Of a DNA stretch of 64,000 bases, positions 26,229 to 35,390 are shown one piece after another. The stretch covers positions 43,950 to 107,949 of the forward strand of contig MPMX01000008.1 of NCBI GenBank assembly GCA_002238725.1, given 5' to 3'. The position numbers and the translations under genes were made by a program. Positions within the stretch are counted from its first letter, which is position 1, and every line of letters begins with the position of its first letter. Source of the stretch: Rhodospirillaceae bacterium bin65 (GTDB lineage: Bacteria; Pseudomonadota; Alphaproteobacteria; Bin65). Below the pieces are notes generated by a model. The model had not been told where the DNA came from, did no database searches, and was given only the letters and a program-made list of their open reading frames with translations.

Positions 26229-27629
26229 CTATTGCCGGGTGCGCCAGCTGTCGGCATAGTCATCGCGCACCGTGGCCGAGTAGGGGACCTTGGCGACGCG
26301 GACGCGGATTTCGGTCTGCTCGTGCCGTTCGACTGTGGTCTTGGCCGTGCCGCCGTTCTCCTCGCCCCAGACCAGCGTGAGGATCTCGTTTTCTTCGATG
26401 TCCGGCTCAACGAAGCCCAGCGAGAGCTGCGCCCGTTCGTTGTAGGAATAGCCGGCGAACATCGAGATGCCGACGATCCGGCCGTCCTTCATCACCCTGT
26501 CGGCGCTGGTCGAGGCGTAGTTGGAAATCGGGATGTCGATCGTCTTGTGGTTCGGCCTGCCGGGTTCGAGGTGGGAAGCGTGGACCCGCGCCACGTCCTC
26601 CGGGTTCCATTCGAAGGTCACCTTGCGGCGGTGCGGGCCGTCGTGGATCTTCTCCAGCGCCGCACGGCCGACGAAATCGCGGTCGAACTTCACATAGAAG
26701 CCGTAGCCCAGGTCGTAGGGCGTGCAATAGTAATCCTCGATATCGTCCGAGACGAAGGAGCCGCCGATCGAGCCCGTCGCCTCGTAGGAATTCGCCGGCA
26801 TCCATCGGCGGTAGGCGGCCTCGATCTCTCCGCCGGTGTAGATCGCGGGAAGCGGCGAAGGAATCCAGCCCGATTCCAGGGTATTCGAGGCGTAAGCGCG
26901 GCTGCCGACCTGGGTGAGGCCGAGGCCGTCGCCCGCCTCGATCAGGGCGGCCCGGACCTCCTCGCCCTCCTCGTAGGGACCCCAGAGTTCGAGCCCGGGC
27001 GTACCTGCCATGCCGTGGCGCAGCGCCTTGACCCGGCGTTTGCCGACCCTGATCCGGTCCATATGGAAGAATTTGATGTCCGGCACCGGGCCGCCGTTCG
27101 CGCGGTTCAGCACTTCCGGCGCATTCGGTCCCTGGACCTGGAAGCGGTAATGCCGTCGCGTGACCGGCCGGCCCATCGGCCGCGCCGGCGAGCGGTCGTC
27201 CCGGTTGATCACGACATCGTAGCCGCCGGTTTCGGCGTGGAACTGGAGCCAGGTCACGCTCGGCGCCCGGCCGACCAGGTTGAAGCGCATCGCGTCGTCG
27301 CGAAAGCCGATCACGTCACCGATCACATGGCCGCTGCTCGAGACCGGCACGACATGCTTGGCCCGGCCGACCTGCCAGTTGGCGACCGAATTGATAATCG
27401 TGTCGCTCAGGAGCCTTTCCGCGTCCGGGCCTTCGATCGCCAGTTCCGCCATGTGGTGCGACTGGTCGAACAGCACCGCCGTCTCGCGCCAGGCCCGCTG
27501 CTCGTCGCGCCAGTTCGTGAACTCCGGCGCGACAACGGGATAAACATATGCGCCGATGCGGCTGTTCCGCAGATGGCGGACGACATTCCCGGCGTTGTCG
27601 AGTACGTCCTGAAGGGTCTTGGCGGTCAT
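26229..27629 (-). CDS. LigM/DesA-like folate-dependent O-demethylase
   Basis: Aminomethyltransferase (GcvT) superfamily protein of 466 aa, close to the length of vanillate demethylase LigM and syringate demethylase DesA and longer than GcvT. Family-like features are EFTNWRDEQRAWRETAVLFDQS near residue 35, AELAIEGPDAERLLSD, GTPGLELWGP and a C-terminal YSYNERAQLSLGFV. The ATG at 27629 avoids a spurious N-terminal extension. It would move a methyl group from an aryl ether or similar donor to tetrahydrofolate. DMSP or betaine-type demethylation is an alternative within the same superfamily. Confidence 0.75.
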   Translation of the reverse strand: MTAKTLQDVLDNAGNVVRHLRNSRIGAYVYPVVAPEFTNWRDEQRAWRETAVLFDQSHHMAELAIEGPDAERLLSDTIINSVANWQVGRAKHVVPVSSSGHVIGDVIGFRDDAMRFNLVGRAPSVTWLQFHAETGGYDVVINRDDRSPARPMGRPVTRRHYRFQVQGPNAPEVLNRANGGPVPDIKFFHMDRIRVGKRRVKALRHGMAGTPGLELWGPYEEGEEVRAALIEAGDGLGLTQVGSRAYASNTLESGWIPSPLPAIYTGGEIEAAYRRWMPANSYEATGSIGGSFVSDDIEDYYCTPYDLGYGFYVKFDRDFVGRAALEKIHDGPHRRKVTFEWNPEDVARVHASHLEPGRPNHKTIDIPISNYASTSADRVMKDGRIVGISMFAGYSYNERAQLSLGFVEPDIEENEILTLVWGEENGGTAKTTVERHEQTEIRVRVAKVPYSATVRDDYADSWRTRQ

Positions 27630-27783
27630 GGCAATTCCTGGACTGGATATCGTTCGGCTCGATCCATATTGCGCAGCGGGAATCGGCCGGACAACCTCCT
27701 GCGCGACGCGCAGCGATTTTGTCGCCGCTGTTTTGCCGTTGGGCGCTGCTTGACAAGACAATCGTCCCTGCTAACGAAAGGAA

Positions 27784-28080
27784 ATGGCCAGAGTCACAAA
27801 AATTTTGCAGGTAACGGTGCCGAAAGAGCTGGCGGAGCGATGCGGTCTTCGTCCAGGCGACGAGGTGCGTTTCGAGGCTGCGGGCGATACCATTCGCGTC
27901 GTGCCCCCAGCAGCCGCGGGCGTTGCGCAGGCGCTCGATGTCGAGGCGCGCCTTAGCCTGTTCGAAGCGGCGACCCAACGCCAGCGCGCGCGCGAAACCG
28001 CACGTCATCGGCCCGGCGCCGCGGAGCGCGGCTGGTCCCGCGATGAGCTTTACGACCGTGGCTGGGCGGACGCCGATTGA
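27784..28080 (+). CDS. AbrB/MazE-type DNA-binding antitoxin, no toxin nearby
   Basis: A 98-aa protein with an N-terminal swapped-hairpin AbrB domain: ILQVTVPKELAERCGLRPGDEVRFE (residues 7-31), then a helical tail ending DELYDRGWADAD typical of VapB/MazE proteins. No PIN or MazF gene follows; the next gene is pgk 61 bp away. It is either an orphan regulator or an antitoxin whose toxin was lost. A TTGACA box lies at 27750-27755 but its -10 is weak. Confidence 0.75.
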   Translation: MARVTKILQVTVPKELAERCGLRPGDEVRFEAAGDTIRVVPPAAAGVAQALDVEARLSLFEAATQRQRARETARHRPGAAERGWSRDELYDRGWADAD

Positions 28081-28141
28081 CACCGATGTCCCGGCAATTC
28101 GCAACGATTCGAAATCCTTCCGTCGCGGCGCGTTTGGCCCG

Positions 28142-29344
28142 ATGACGCTGCGGCGCGTCGAAGACATGGAAGTCGCCGGCAAGCGCCTGCTCGTCCGGGC
28201 CGACCTCAACGTGCCGGTGGAAGAGGGGAGGGTCACCGACGCGACGCGAATCGACCGGTTCGCGGCGGGCATGAAGCCGCTGCTCGACCGCGGCGCGCGG
28301 CTGGTCATCCTGACCCATTACGGCCGGCCGGACCCGGCGGCTCCCGATCCGGCGCTGTCCGTTGAAAATCTGGGCCCGGCGCTTTCCGGGGCGCTGGGTG
28401 TTCCGGTCCGATTTGCCGCGTCCTGCGCTGGCCGGGATGCGGTCGCGCTCTCCGCACAACTAGCCGACGGCGAGGCGATGCTGTGCGAAAACCTGCGCTT
28501 CGATCCCGGCGAGACGCATAACGACCCGACCTTCGCTGCCGGACTGGCGAAACTGGGCGACATCTATGTCAACGACGCCTTTTCCTGCGCCCACCGGGCT
28601 CATGCCTCGACCGCGGCGATCGCCGCCCTGCTGCCGGCTGCGGCCGGGCCGCTGCTGACGGAGGAGCTGCGGGCGTTGAACGATACGCTGGAAGCACCGC
28701 GACGGCCGTCCGTCGCCATCGTCGGCGGCGCCAAGGTCTCGACCAAGATTGCCGTATTGAAGAATCTGGTGCGCAAGCTGGACTCCGTGATTGTCGGCGG
28801 CGGCATGGCCAACACCTTCTTCGTGGCCGACGACATACCGGTCGGCCGCTCGCTCTGCGAGCCCGACCATGTCGGGACGGTGCACGAAATCCGTCGTGCG
28901 GCGGCGGAGGCAGGATGCCGGATCGTCCTGCCGGTCGACATCGTGACCGCCAGTGAGCTGAGCCACGGCGCGCGTGCCACGGTCCGCGATCTCGATGCTT
29001 GTCCGGCGGACGATCTGATCCTCGATGCCGGGCCGCGCTCGCGGGAGCGGTTCAACGCACTTCTGGACGGCGCGGCAACACTGCTCTGGAACGGGCCGCC
29101 CGGCGCCTTCGAATACCGGCAGTTTGCCGACGCGACGATAGCCATCGCCCGCCATGCAGCAGACCTCACCCGCACCGGCGCCCTGCGCAGCGTCGCCGGC
29201 GGCGGGGATACCGTTGCCGCCCTGAACGCGGCCGGCGTTGCCGAAGACTTCAGCTATGTCTCAACCGCCGGCGGAGCCTTTCTGGAATGGCTGGAGGGCA
29301 GGACGCTTCCGGGGATTGCCGCGCTGGAAAGAGCGGCGCGATAG
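28142..29344 (+). CDS. pgk: Phosphoglycerate kinase
   Basis: Glycolytic enzyme converting 1,3-bisphosphoglycerate and ADP to 3-phosphoglycerate and ATP, 400 aa from ATG 28142. Motifs are KRLLVRADLNVP near residue 13, LTHYGRPD, LCENLRFDPGE, NDAFSCAHRAHAS, the hinge GGAKVSTKIAVL and the nucleotide loop SVAGGGDTVAALN. LTHYGRP replaces the more common SHLGRP. It stands apart from gap or fba genes and converges with the UxaA-type gene 17 bp away. Confidence 0.97.
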   Translation: MTLRRVEDMEVAGKRLLVRADLNVPVEEGRVTDATRIDRFAAGMKPLLDRGARLVILTHYGRPDPAAPDPALSVENLGPALSGALGVPVRFAASCAGRDAVALSAQLADGEAMLCENLRFDPGETHNDPTFAAGLAKLGDIYVNDAFSCAHRAHASTAAIAALLPAAAGPLLTEELRALNDTLEAPRRPSVAIVGGAKVSTKIAVLKNLVRKLDSVIVGGGMANTFFVADDIPVGRSLCEPDHVGTVHEIRRAAAEAGCRIVLPVDIVTASELSHGARATVRDLDACPADDLILDAGPRSRERFNALLDGAATLLWNGPPGAFEYRQFADATIAIARHAADLTRTGALRSVAGGGDTVAALNAAGVAEDFSYVSTAGGAFLEWLEGRTLPGIAALERAAR

Positions 29345-29361
29345 CGCGGTGGGCGACGAAC

Positions 29362-30537
29362 TCAGGCGCTCTCGTAGAGCCTTGTGAGCACGAACTCGCG
29401 GTGGCCGAGGGCCTCCGCTGCGGTGAGCCTCCCGTTGGCGGTGCGAACCATCATCTCGAGCAGCGCTTCGCCCGCCTCATCCGGAGTCATCTCCTTGCGC
29501 AGCAAACCGGAGACGTCGACGTCGACATGCTCGCTCATCGTGCGCACGGTGCGCGGGTTCGCACATATCTTGATATTCGGCAGGATCGGGTTGCCGATGA
29601 TATTGCCCTGGCCCGTCGGGAAAAAGTGAACCACGAAGCCGGCCGCCGCGCACAGGGTCACCATCTCGGCCGCAGCCGAAGACGAGTCCATGAACCACAG
29701 TCCGGGTCCGTCCGGCGTTTCCGCCTTGTCGAGGACTCCGTCGATCATGCACTCGCGGCCGATTTTCTGGATATTGCCGAGCGCCTTCTCCTCGATGGTG
29801 GTGAGCCCGCCGGCGATATTCCCCTTGGTGGGCTGGGATTCGGACAGGTCGCTTGTCTTGTGCCGCTCCACGACGTCCTGGTAGCGGTCGAACATGTCCA
29901 TGAACCGCTCGCGGATTTCGGGTGTGCGGCAACGCTCGGCGACGAGATGTTCGCCGCCCGTGATCTCGGTTGTCTCGCCGAAGACCATTGTGGCGCCGAG
30001 GGGATAGAGCTTGTCGAATGCATTGCCGACGGTGGGATTGGACCCGCAGCCCGAGGTGGTGTCCGACTCGCCGCACTTGGTGGACACCCACAGTTCCGAG
30101 ACCGGCGCCTCTTCGCGCACGGCTTCGGACGCCGACTGCACATATTCCCGCGCGGTCTTCGAGGCCCGCATGATGGTTTCGTGGTCGCCGTGCATTTCGA
30201 TACCGTATCCGGTAACGGGCTTGCCGGTCTTGGCGATGCCTTCCACCACGCGCTGCGTCCAGCCTTCCTCAATGCCGATTACCACTACCGCGGCGACATT
30301 GGGGTTGGCGCCGGCGCCGATAAGGGTGCGGAAGTGAAGCTCCAGATCCGCCCCGAACTGGAGGCGGCCATAGGGGTGCGGAATCGCCATCGCGCCCTTG
30401 ATGTTGTTCGCGACCGCCTCGGACGCCGCATTCGAGAGATCGTCGACCGGAAGGACGATCACATGGTTGCGCACGCCCACCCGGCCGTTTTCGCGGCGGT
30501 AGCCCCGGAAGGTCGCGTTTGCCAGATCCATTGCCAT
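29362..30537 (-). CDS. UxaA/SuyB-type hydro- or sulfo-lyase, large subunit
   Basis: Large subunit (391 aa) of the altronate/galactarate dehydratase family. It starts [19 protein letters not shown] and has [37 protein letters not shown] with metal-binding Cys residues and [24 protein letters not shown] near the C-terminus. The SAF domain is encoded as a separate protein just upstream, as in (2R)-sulfolactate sulfo-lyase SuyAB and some sugar-acid dehydratases. Sulfolactate or a sugar acid is the probable substrate; sequence alone does not decide. Confidence 0.82.
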   Translation of the reverse strand: MAMDLANATFRGYRRENGRVGVRNHVIVLPVDDLSNAASEAVANNIKGAMAIPHPYGRLQFGADLELHFRTLIGAGANPNVAAVVVIGIEEGWTQRVVEGIAKTGKPVTGYGIEMHGDHETIMRASKTAREYVQSASEAVREEAPVSELWVSTKCGESDTTSGCGSNPTVGNAFDKLYPLGATMVFGETTEITGGEHLVAERCRTPEIRERFMDMFDRYQDVVERHKTSDLSESQPTKGNIAGGLTTIEEKALGNIQKIGRECMIDGVLDKAETPDGPGLWFMDSSSAAAEMVTLCAAAGFVVHFFPTGQGNIIGNPILPNIKICANPRTVRTMSEHVDVDVSGLLRKEMTPDEAGEALLEMMVRTANGRLTAAEALGHREFVLTRLYESA

Positions 30538-30548
30538 GAGGTCGCCTC

Positions 30549-30830
30549 CTACCAGCGCTTTGTCTTGATGTTGTGAACGTGGGCGTGTTCTCCGACCGCG
30601 ATGTCCGCTACCACGCGTCCGATGTCGACGCCGTACTTGATTACGGTGTCGCCGGTTTTCATCGGCTTGATCGCCAGCTTGTGGCCAATGGGAATGTCGC
30701 TCGCCGCCCGGAAGGCGATGTCCTCATTCTGATCCATGATCCAGCCGGTGAGCTCCTCTCCCGCCTTGACCCCCTCGACGACAACGACCCCGACGCTGTC
30801 GCCTTCGTCATGCACCACAAAATCGATCAT
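30549..30830 (-). CDS. SAF-domain small subunit of the UxaA/SuyA-type lyase
   Basis: A 93-aa SAF-domain protein starting [20 protein letters not shown] and ending with the family tail [17 protein letters not shown] 30830 is chosen because the upstream ATG adds a basic stretch outside the domain. It lies 11 bp before the large subunit and 130 bp after the LacI gene, all on one strand. The [21 protein letters not shown] segment resembles my recollection of SuyA, so sulfolactate lyase is worth testing. Confidence 0.82.
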   Translation of the reverse strand: MIDFVVHDEGDSVGVVVVEGVKAGEELTGWIMDQNEDIAFRAASDIPIGHKLAIKPMKTGDTVIKYGVDIGRVVADIAVGEHAHVHNIKTKRW

Positions 30831-30960
30831 TCCGAATTCTCCATTCCCGATGTATTTGCCGTGCGGCCGGCGCGCTCCAGATCGGCGTTTGCGTGGCATG
30901 GGCGCGCCGTGTCCCGTTTGCCGACAGCTTTCGACAGTAGTTCGTCGTTGTTCCCGGTCG

Positions 30961-31974
30961 TCATTTCGCCGGCGGGGCCAGCGAGCCGCGCTCCATCAGC
31001 GCCGTCTCGAAGACGACGTTGTTCGTTTCGCCATTCCGGTCGCGGAGCCGAAGCAACAGTTTCGCAGCGGCCTGGCCCATCCTTCGATGGGGCACATGCA
31101 CGGTGGTGAGCGACGGGTCGAGCACATGGGCAAGGTCGATATCGTCGAATCCGGTCACGGAGACATCGCTCGGCGCTTTCAGGCCAAGGCCGCGGATCGC
31201 CGTCAGCGCGCCGGCGGCGAGCACGTCGTTGCCGCACACAATCGCTGTCGGGCGGGGCGTTGCCGCCAGGAGTCGCCGTGCCGCCTGCGCACCGGCTTCC
31301 AGATGATAGGGCGTCTCGACTAGGTTCGAGTCGTCCAGTTGCAGCCCACGCGCCGCCAGCGAAGCGCGCACGCCTTCGACCCGGGCCGTGGCCCGGTCGT
31401 TGCCCCGGGTGACGCCGGCGATCATGGCGATGTGCCGGTGCCCGAGGTCGAGCACCCGTTCGGCCAGGGCCCGCGCCGCGGCCCGATTGTCGAAGCCGAC
31501 GCAGGGCCACGGGCAGTCCGGCCGCCAGGACCAGACGAGGACGAACGGCACCCCGCGCCGTTCGAGCATTGCGTGCAACGCCGGGTCTCGCGATTCACCG
31601 ATCAGCACAAGCCCGTCGACACCGCGGCCGAGCAGGGTGCGGATTTGCTCCGCCTCGCGTTCCGGATCGTAGTTCGATGTTGCGACGACCAGTGTGACCC
31701 CGTCCGCCGCCAGCGCCTCCTGCAGCGCCTGAAGGCCGCGGGCGAAAATCGCATTCTCCATGGTCGGGATCACCGCGCCTACGGTGTTGGTCCGGTTGGA
31801 GGCGAGCGCCCGCCCGCCGAAATGCGGCGTGTAATCGAAATGGGCCACTGCGGCTTCGACCCGGCTGCGCGTCTTCGCCGTTACCCGCTCGGGTTCGTTG
31901 AGCACGCGCGAAACCGTTGCGGTCGAGACGCCGGCCATGCCGGCGACATCTTCAAGCGTGGGGCGGGGCTTCAT
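30961..31974 (-). CDS. LacI-family transcriptional regulator
   Basis: A 337-aa repressor. The N-terminal HTH is TLEDVAGMAGVSTATVSRVLN (residues 6-26) with hinge TPHFGGRALAS, followed by a periplasmic-binding-like effector domain (VGAVIPTMENAIFARGLQAL, GLVLIGES, VTGFDDIDLAHVLDPSLTTV). It is the first gene of a minus-strand set with the lyase subunits, and two LacI-type operators lie 48-76 bp upstream, so it probably regulates itself and the lyase in response to the substrate or a related sugar acid. Confidence 0.93.
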   Translation of the reverse strand: MKPRPTLEDVAGMAGVSTATVSRVLNEPERVTAKTRSRVEAAVAHFDYTPHFGGRALASNRTNTVGAVIPTMENAIFARGLQALQEALAADGVTLVVATSNYDPEREAEQIRTLLGRGVDGLVLIGESRDPALHAMLERRGVPFVLVWSWRPDCPWPCVGFDNRAAARALAERVLDLGHRHIAMIAGVTRGNDRATARVEGVRASLAARGLQLDDSNLVETPYHLEAGAQAARRLLAATPRPTAIVCGNDVLAAGALTAIRGLGLKAPSDVSVTGFDDIDLAHVLDPSLTTVHVPHRRMGQAAAKLLLRLRDRNGETNNVVFETALMERGSLAPPAK

Positions 31975-32364
31975 TTCTCCATCCGGTCCCTTCGAAGGGA
32001 TTTCGCTTCATTTAACATTGAAAGCGCTTGAAAACAAAATTTAAGCGCTTGCATTTATAATTTACCGTCTCGATGCCGGATTGTCGCATGGTAGCCCGAA
32101 TGTGGGACTTCCGGCGAAGAGGCGCGAAGGTGATCCGCAAAGGTCGCATTTTCGCGATCGGCGCGCCGGTCGGTTTTCCTGCCATTTTCGGCGGCGCGAG
32201 CATGGACAGCCCCGAACATTGACGTCCCAGCGTCGGCACACCCTTTAGCGGCATCGCTGAAATTCTAACCCTCCTTGCCGCCGCGCTTCTGTTCGCCGCA
32301 GGCGGACCTATGCCGGAAGCGGACGAATGATGCGGCTTCGACCCCGGACGGCACGGGAACGCTT
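31975..32364. other. 390-bp region upstream of the LacI gene
   Basis: It holds the two operators and an AT-rich promoter zone, then a plus-strand frame from ATG 32073 reading MPDCRMVARMWDFRRRG and ending at a stop at 32222; beyond the stop the same frame continues as PSVGTPFSGIAEILTLL to a second stop near 32330. This could be the remains of a divergent gene once under LacI control. I see no intact gene. Confidence 0.4.
32022..32050. promoter_or_regulatory. Two LacI-type operators, 21 bp apart
   Basis: The palindrome AAGCGCTT occurs at 32022-32029 and 32043-32050, embedded in AT-rich DNA (GAAAGCGCTTGAAA and TTTAAGCGCTTGCA). Centre spacing is 21 bp, two helical turns, so two dimers can bind on one face. 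A minus-strand TTGTTT-N16-TTAAAT overlaps them and fits an autoregulated lacI promoter. Confidence 0.8.
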
Positions 32365-33723
32365 TCAGCCCAACTCCTCCAGCACCGCCTTGAACCGCCG
32401 CAGCGGGGCGCGGTCGCGCAGCATCGCCACCGGCACGCTGAAATGGCCGCGCCGCCAGATGAAGCGGTTCTCCGGCGGCACGCGCCACTCCTCGATCAGC
32501 AGCCGGGCGCTTGCGAAGGGCGTCACGTCGTCCCGGCTGCCCAGCACGGTGACGATAGTCTCCGGCGCGATCACGGGGTCGCCGACCGGGTCGAGCAGCG
32601 GCATGTAGCGCCCGATCAGCTCGCTGTTCCAGCCCCGCGCCATCGTGTGCTCCGCGATGCCCCACGCCTTCGCCATCGAGCCATGCACGGCAGCGTCCGC
32701 GATCCGGCCGGTATGGGTGATCAGCAGCATGGCGTCCGGCCGCAGCAGTTTTGGCCAGAAGCGCGCCTTGTCGGCGATCACCTGGGACGTCATGGCGCCC
32801 AGGCTGCTGCCGCCGATCGCGACCGGCGCATCGCTCGTCCGGCGGCACCAGTCGATCAGCACGGCCCATTCGCGCGCCGCGGCGGTGAAATGGTCGAGCG
32901 CGCCGCGCGGCGCCGAGGCGATGAACATTTCGCCGCCATAGCGCCCGTCGGGCACCCGCCGGCCGTGCCAGGGCGCTTCCGGCCGGACGACGCGGATACC
33001 CATGGCGACCAGGGCCTCGATCTCGTCGACCAGGCCGCGCCAGTGATCGAACTCGACGCAGATGCCGTGGCCAAAGATCAGGGTCGGGGGATCGGCGATG
33101 CCCTCCGGCTCGTAGATTCGGGCGACGACCTCGTCTCTCATTCGGGCAGACGGTGAGCCGAACCGGATCCAGAAATCCTGCCGTCCCGGCGCCGCCGGGA
33201 AACGACGCGATTCCGCTATCGGCGGCATCGGATCCGGCACGGCGAAAGCCAATGCGGGATCGGCGACCAGGTTCTCGAAATCCGCTGCGACCTCGTCCGG
33301 CGACGGTATTGCCCAGCGGATCGGCGCCGCCCCGCCGACGGCCCGCCAGGGCGCGAACAGCCGCCGCTGGGCGTTATAGCCGTTGCGCCGGAAGAGCCGC
33401 GCCCGCTCGATCTCTGCAAGACCGTCCGGCGCACCATCGCTGTCGTGGAAGAAGGCCGCTTCCCAGGCACGTTCACTGTCCAGCACCCTTTTGCGGATGT
33501 CCTCGAAGCGGTGCAGCCGGCTCTCCAGAAGGGAGCGGCTGTGTAACGCCGATGGGTCGGGCAATTCCACCAGGAACCGCTCGAGCGAACCGTCGGCCGT
33601 ACGCGCCGCCGCCCAGAGCCGCGACAGCGGAAAGAACCACCGGGTCAACAGATGCATGGCGGCGCGGTCGAACCAGGGCTGCGCGATCAACCCGCCGAAC
33701 GGCGAGCGCAGGCAGACGCGCAT
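32365..33723 (-). CDS. Alpha/beta hydrolase of unknown substrate
   Basis: A 452-aa hydrolase starting MRVCLRSPFGGLIAQPWFDR. After about 200 residues of N-terminal helical sequence comes the hydrolase domain: IFGHGICVEFDHW (oxyanion region), RPEAPWHGRR, the nucleophile elbow GGSSLGAM near residue 322, SRDDVTPF (acid) and the His in RRGHFS near the end. It lies 35 bp after the acyltransferase gene on the same strand, so a lipid or ester role is possible. Confidence 0.8.
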   Translation of the reverse strand: MRVCLRSPFGGLIAQPWFDRAAMHLLTRWFFPLSRLWAAARTADGSLERFLVELPDPSALHSRSLLESRLHRFEDIRKRVLDSERAWEAAFFHDSDGAPDGLAEIERARLFRRNGYNAQRRLFAPWRAVGGAAPIRWAIPSPDEVAADFENLVADPALAFAVPDPMPPIAESRRFPAAPGRQDFWIRFGSPSARMRDEVVARIYEPEGIADPPTLIFGHGICVEFDHWRGLVDEIEALVAMGIRVVRPEAPWHGRRVPDGRYGGEMFIASAPRGALDHFTAAAREWAVLIDWCRRTSDAPVAIGGSSLGAMTSQVIADKARFWPKLLRPDAMLLITHTGRIADAAVHGSMAKAWGIAEHTMARGWNSELIGRYMPLLDPVGDPVIAPETIVTVLGSRDDVTPFASARLLIEEWRVPPENRFIWRRGHFSVPVAMLRDRAPLRRFKAVLEELG

Positions 33724-33757
33724 GAACTCCGGTGCCGGCAGGCGCCGCGGTGCGTTG

Positions 33758-35197
33758 CTACTCAGGGCCTGACGGCTTCTGCTGGAGTTGCGCGCGCAGC
33801 TGAACGACGGAGGCGGCATAGTAGGTCAGCAGCGCGCGTTCGGCCGCGACCGGGGCCAGCCCGCCGCCGCTCTGCTTTGCGATCAATCTGCGCCTGTGCA
33901 TCCGCTGCACCGCGGTCTCGATTTCGGCAGACTCGCTGCCTTCCTTAAGACCGATATGGGCGCCAAGTGCGCGGACTTCATTGAGCCAGCGCATTGCGCG
34001 ACCTTTTATCTCCTCCGCCTCCAGAGGCCGATCCGCCTCGGACAGGATCAGCGAGACCAGGGGCACGGCCAGGACCGGCACGACGTCCGCGATTCGGTCG
34101 GTGAGTTCTGCGCCGAGCGCCTCGACCGCCGGGAAGAAGGCCTCCCGGTCCTGCCGGGAAAGGTCGATGCCGCGTTCGTTCGACCAGGCCCGCAGCGACA
34201 GCGGTTCTCCGAAATTCGCGCAGGCGACTCCGAATCCGGCCGAACGGCCCTGCATCCTGCGCCAGGCCAGCCGGAGCAGGAACTTGGCCGTGCCGCCCAT
34301 CAGGAAGCGACCGCCCCGGCCCCGGAAATCGGTATCGGGATTGGCGACCAGCGTGCGTTCTTCGGCCACCCGGTCGAAATTGGTGGCGACGGGAATGAAC
34401 AGAATATCGTAGGGCCCGGCCGGGTCGAAAGTTTTGGTGATATAGCTGAGCATGCCGAGCTTCGGGGGATGGATCGCGCCGTCGCGCGAGAGCTTGCCCT
34501 CGGCGAAGATGGCGTGAGGTACGCAGGCTTCCGTCGCCATCTGGACGTAGCGTTCGAGCACCTTGCGGTAGAGCGGGTCATCCGTCTTGCGCCGCAGGAT
34601 ATAAGCGCCCGCCAGCCGCAGCAGGCTGCGAAAGGGCCAGACGCGCGCCCATTCGCCGGCGCCGTAGGACAGCGCCACGCTGCCCGAGGCGAGATAGGTG
34701 ACGAGGAGGTAGTCGGCGTTGCTGCGATGGTTGATGAAGAAAACGACGGCTGTGTTGGGCGGAATCTCGGCGAGCGCCTGCTCGTGAGCGTAGGCGACGC
34801 GGACCCGGTAGAAGGTGCGCAGCAGCCAGCGCGCGACCCGGTAGCCCAGCTTGAAATAAAAGTAGGCGTTGAAGGCCGGCACCATTTCCCGGGCGATCGA
34901 GGCGATGTCGGCCATCAGGCTGTCGCGCGATACGCCGCGCTCCTGGGCCACGGCGCCGACCGTCTTCATCACTTCCGGATCGTAGATCAGCCTGTCGATC
35001 AGCACGCGGCGCTTGGTGATCTGGAAGGTCGGCAATTCGAGGGTCAGCCGGTCGTTGACCTCGTCGATCACCTTGTTGACATGGCGGCGCAGATACCAGC
35101 GCGCGGTCGGCAGCAGGACATCGTCGAGCGCCGCCAGCACCGCCAGCGCCCCGATAATGAGCAGCAGCCAGACCGGTATTTCGACCGTTTCCGTCAT
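33758..35197 (-). CDS. PlsB/PlsC-type glycerophosphate acyltransferase
   Basis: A 479-aa acyltransferase starting MTETVEIPVWLLLIIGALAV, with an N-terminal membrane segment. The acyltransferase motifs are all present: NHRSNAD (HX4D, block I), an Arg-containing YILRRKTDDP (block II), FAEGKLSRDG (block III) and ILFIPVATNFDRV (block IV). It is shorter than classic PlsB (about 800 aa) but longer than PlsC, as in other alphaproteobacterial GPAT-like proteins. It is divergent from atuA across a 193-bp gap. Confidence 0.88.
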   Translation of the reverse strand: MTETVEIPVWLLLIIGALAVLAALDDVLLPTARWYLRRHVNKVIDEVNDRLTLELPTFQITKRRVLIDRLIYDPEVMKTVGAVAQERGVSRDSLMADIASIAREMVPAFNAYFYFKLGYRVARWLLRTFYRVRVAYAHEQALAEIPPNTAVVFFINHRSNADYLLVTYLASGSVALSYGAGEWARVWPFRSLLRLAGAYILRRKTDDPLYRKVLERYVQMATEACVPHAIFAEGKLSRDGAIHPPKLGMLSYITKTFDPAGPYDILFIPVATNFDRVAEERTLVANPDTDFRGRGGRFLMGGTAKFLLRLAWRRMQGRSAGFGVACANFGEPLSLRAWSNERGIDLSRQDREAFFPAVEALGAELTDRIADVVPVLAVPLVSLILSEADRPLEAEEIKGRAMRWLNEVRALGAHIGLKEGSESAEIETAVQRMHRRRLIAKQSGGGLAPVAAERALLTYYAASVVQLRAQLQQKPSGPE

Positions 35198-35390
35198 CGG
35201 ATCTCGTTCAGCACCGTCGTATCCGGGCCGGAAAATAGCACGGAATGAAGACGAGGGAGACAAGTCGGCGGGTACGGCAGGGAAACGGTCGAGCTGAACG
35301 CCCGCGCCGATGTCGCGGAATTAAATCTTTTCAAATCCGCCCGCTTCGGGGATTTTGCCGGCGCAGCGACCGGGGAGGAGTTGCTACGAA

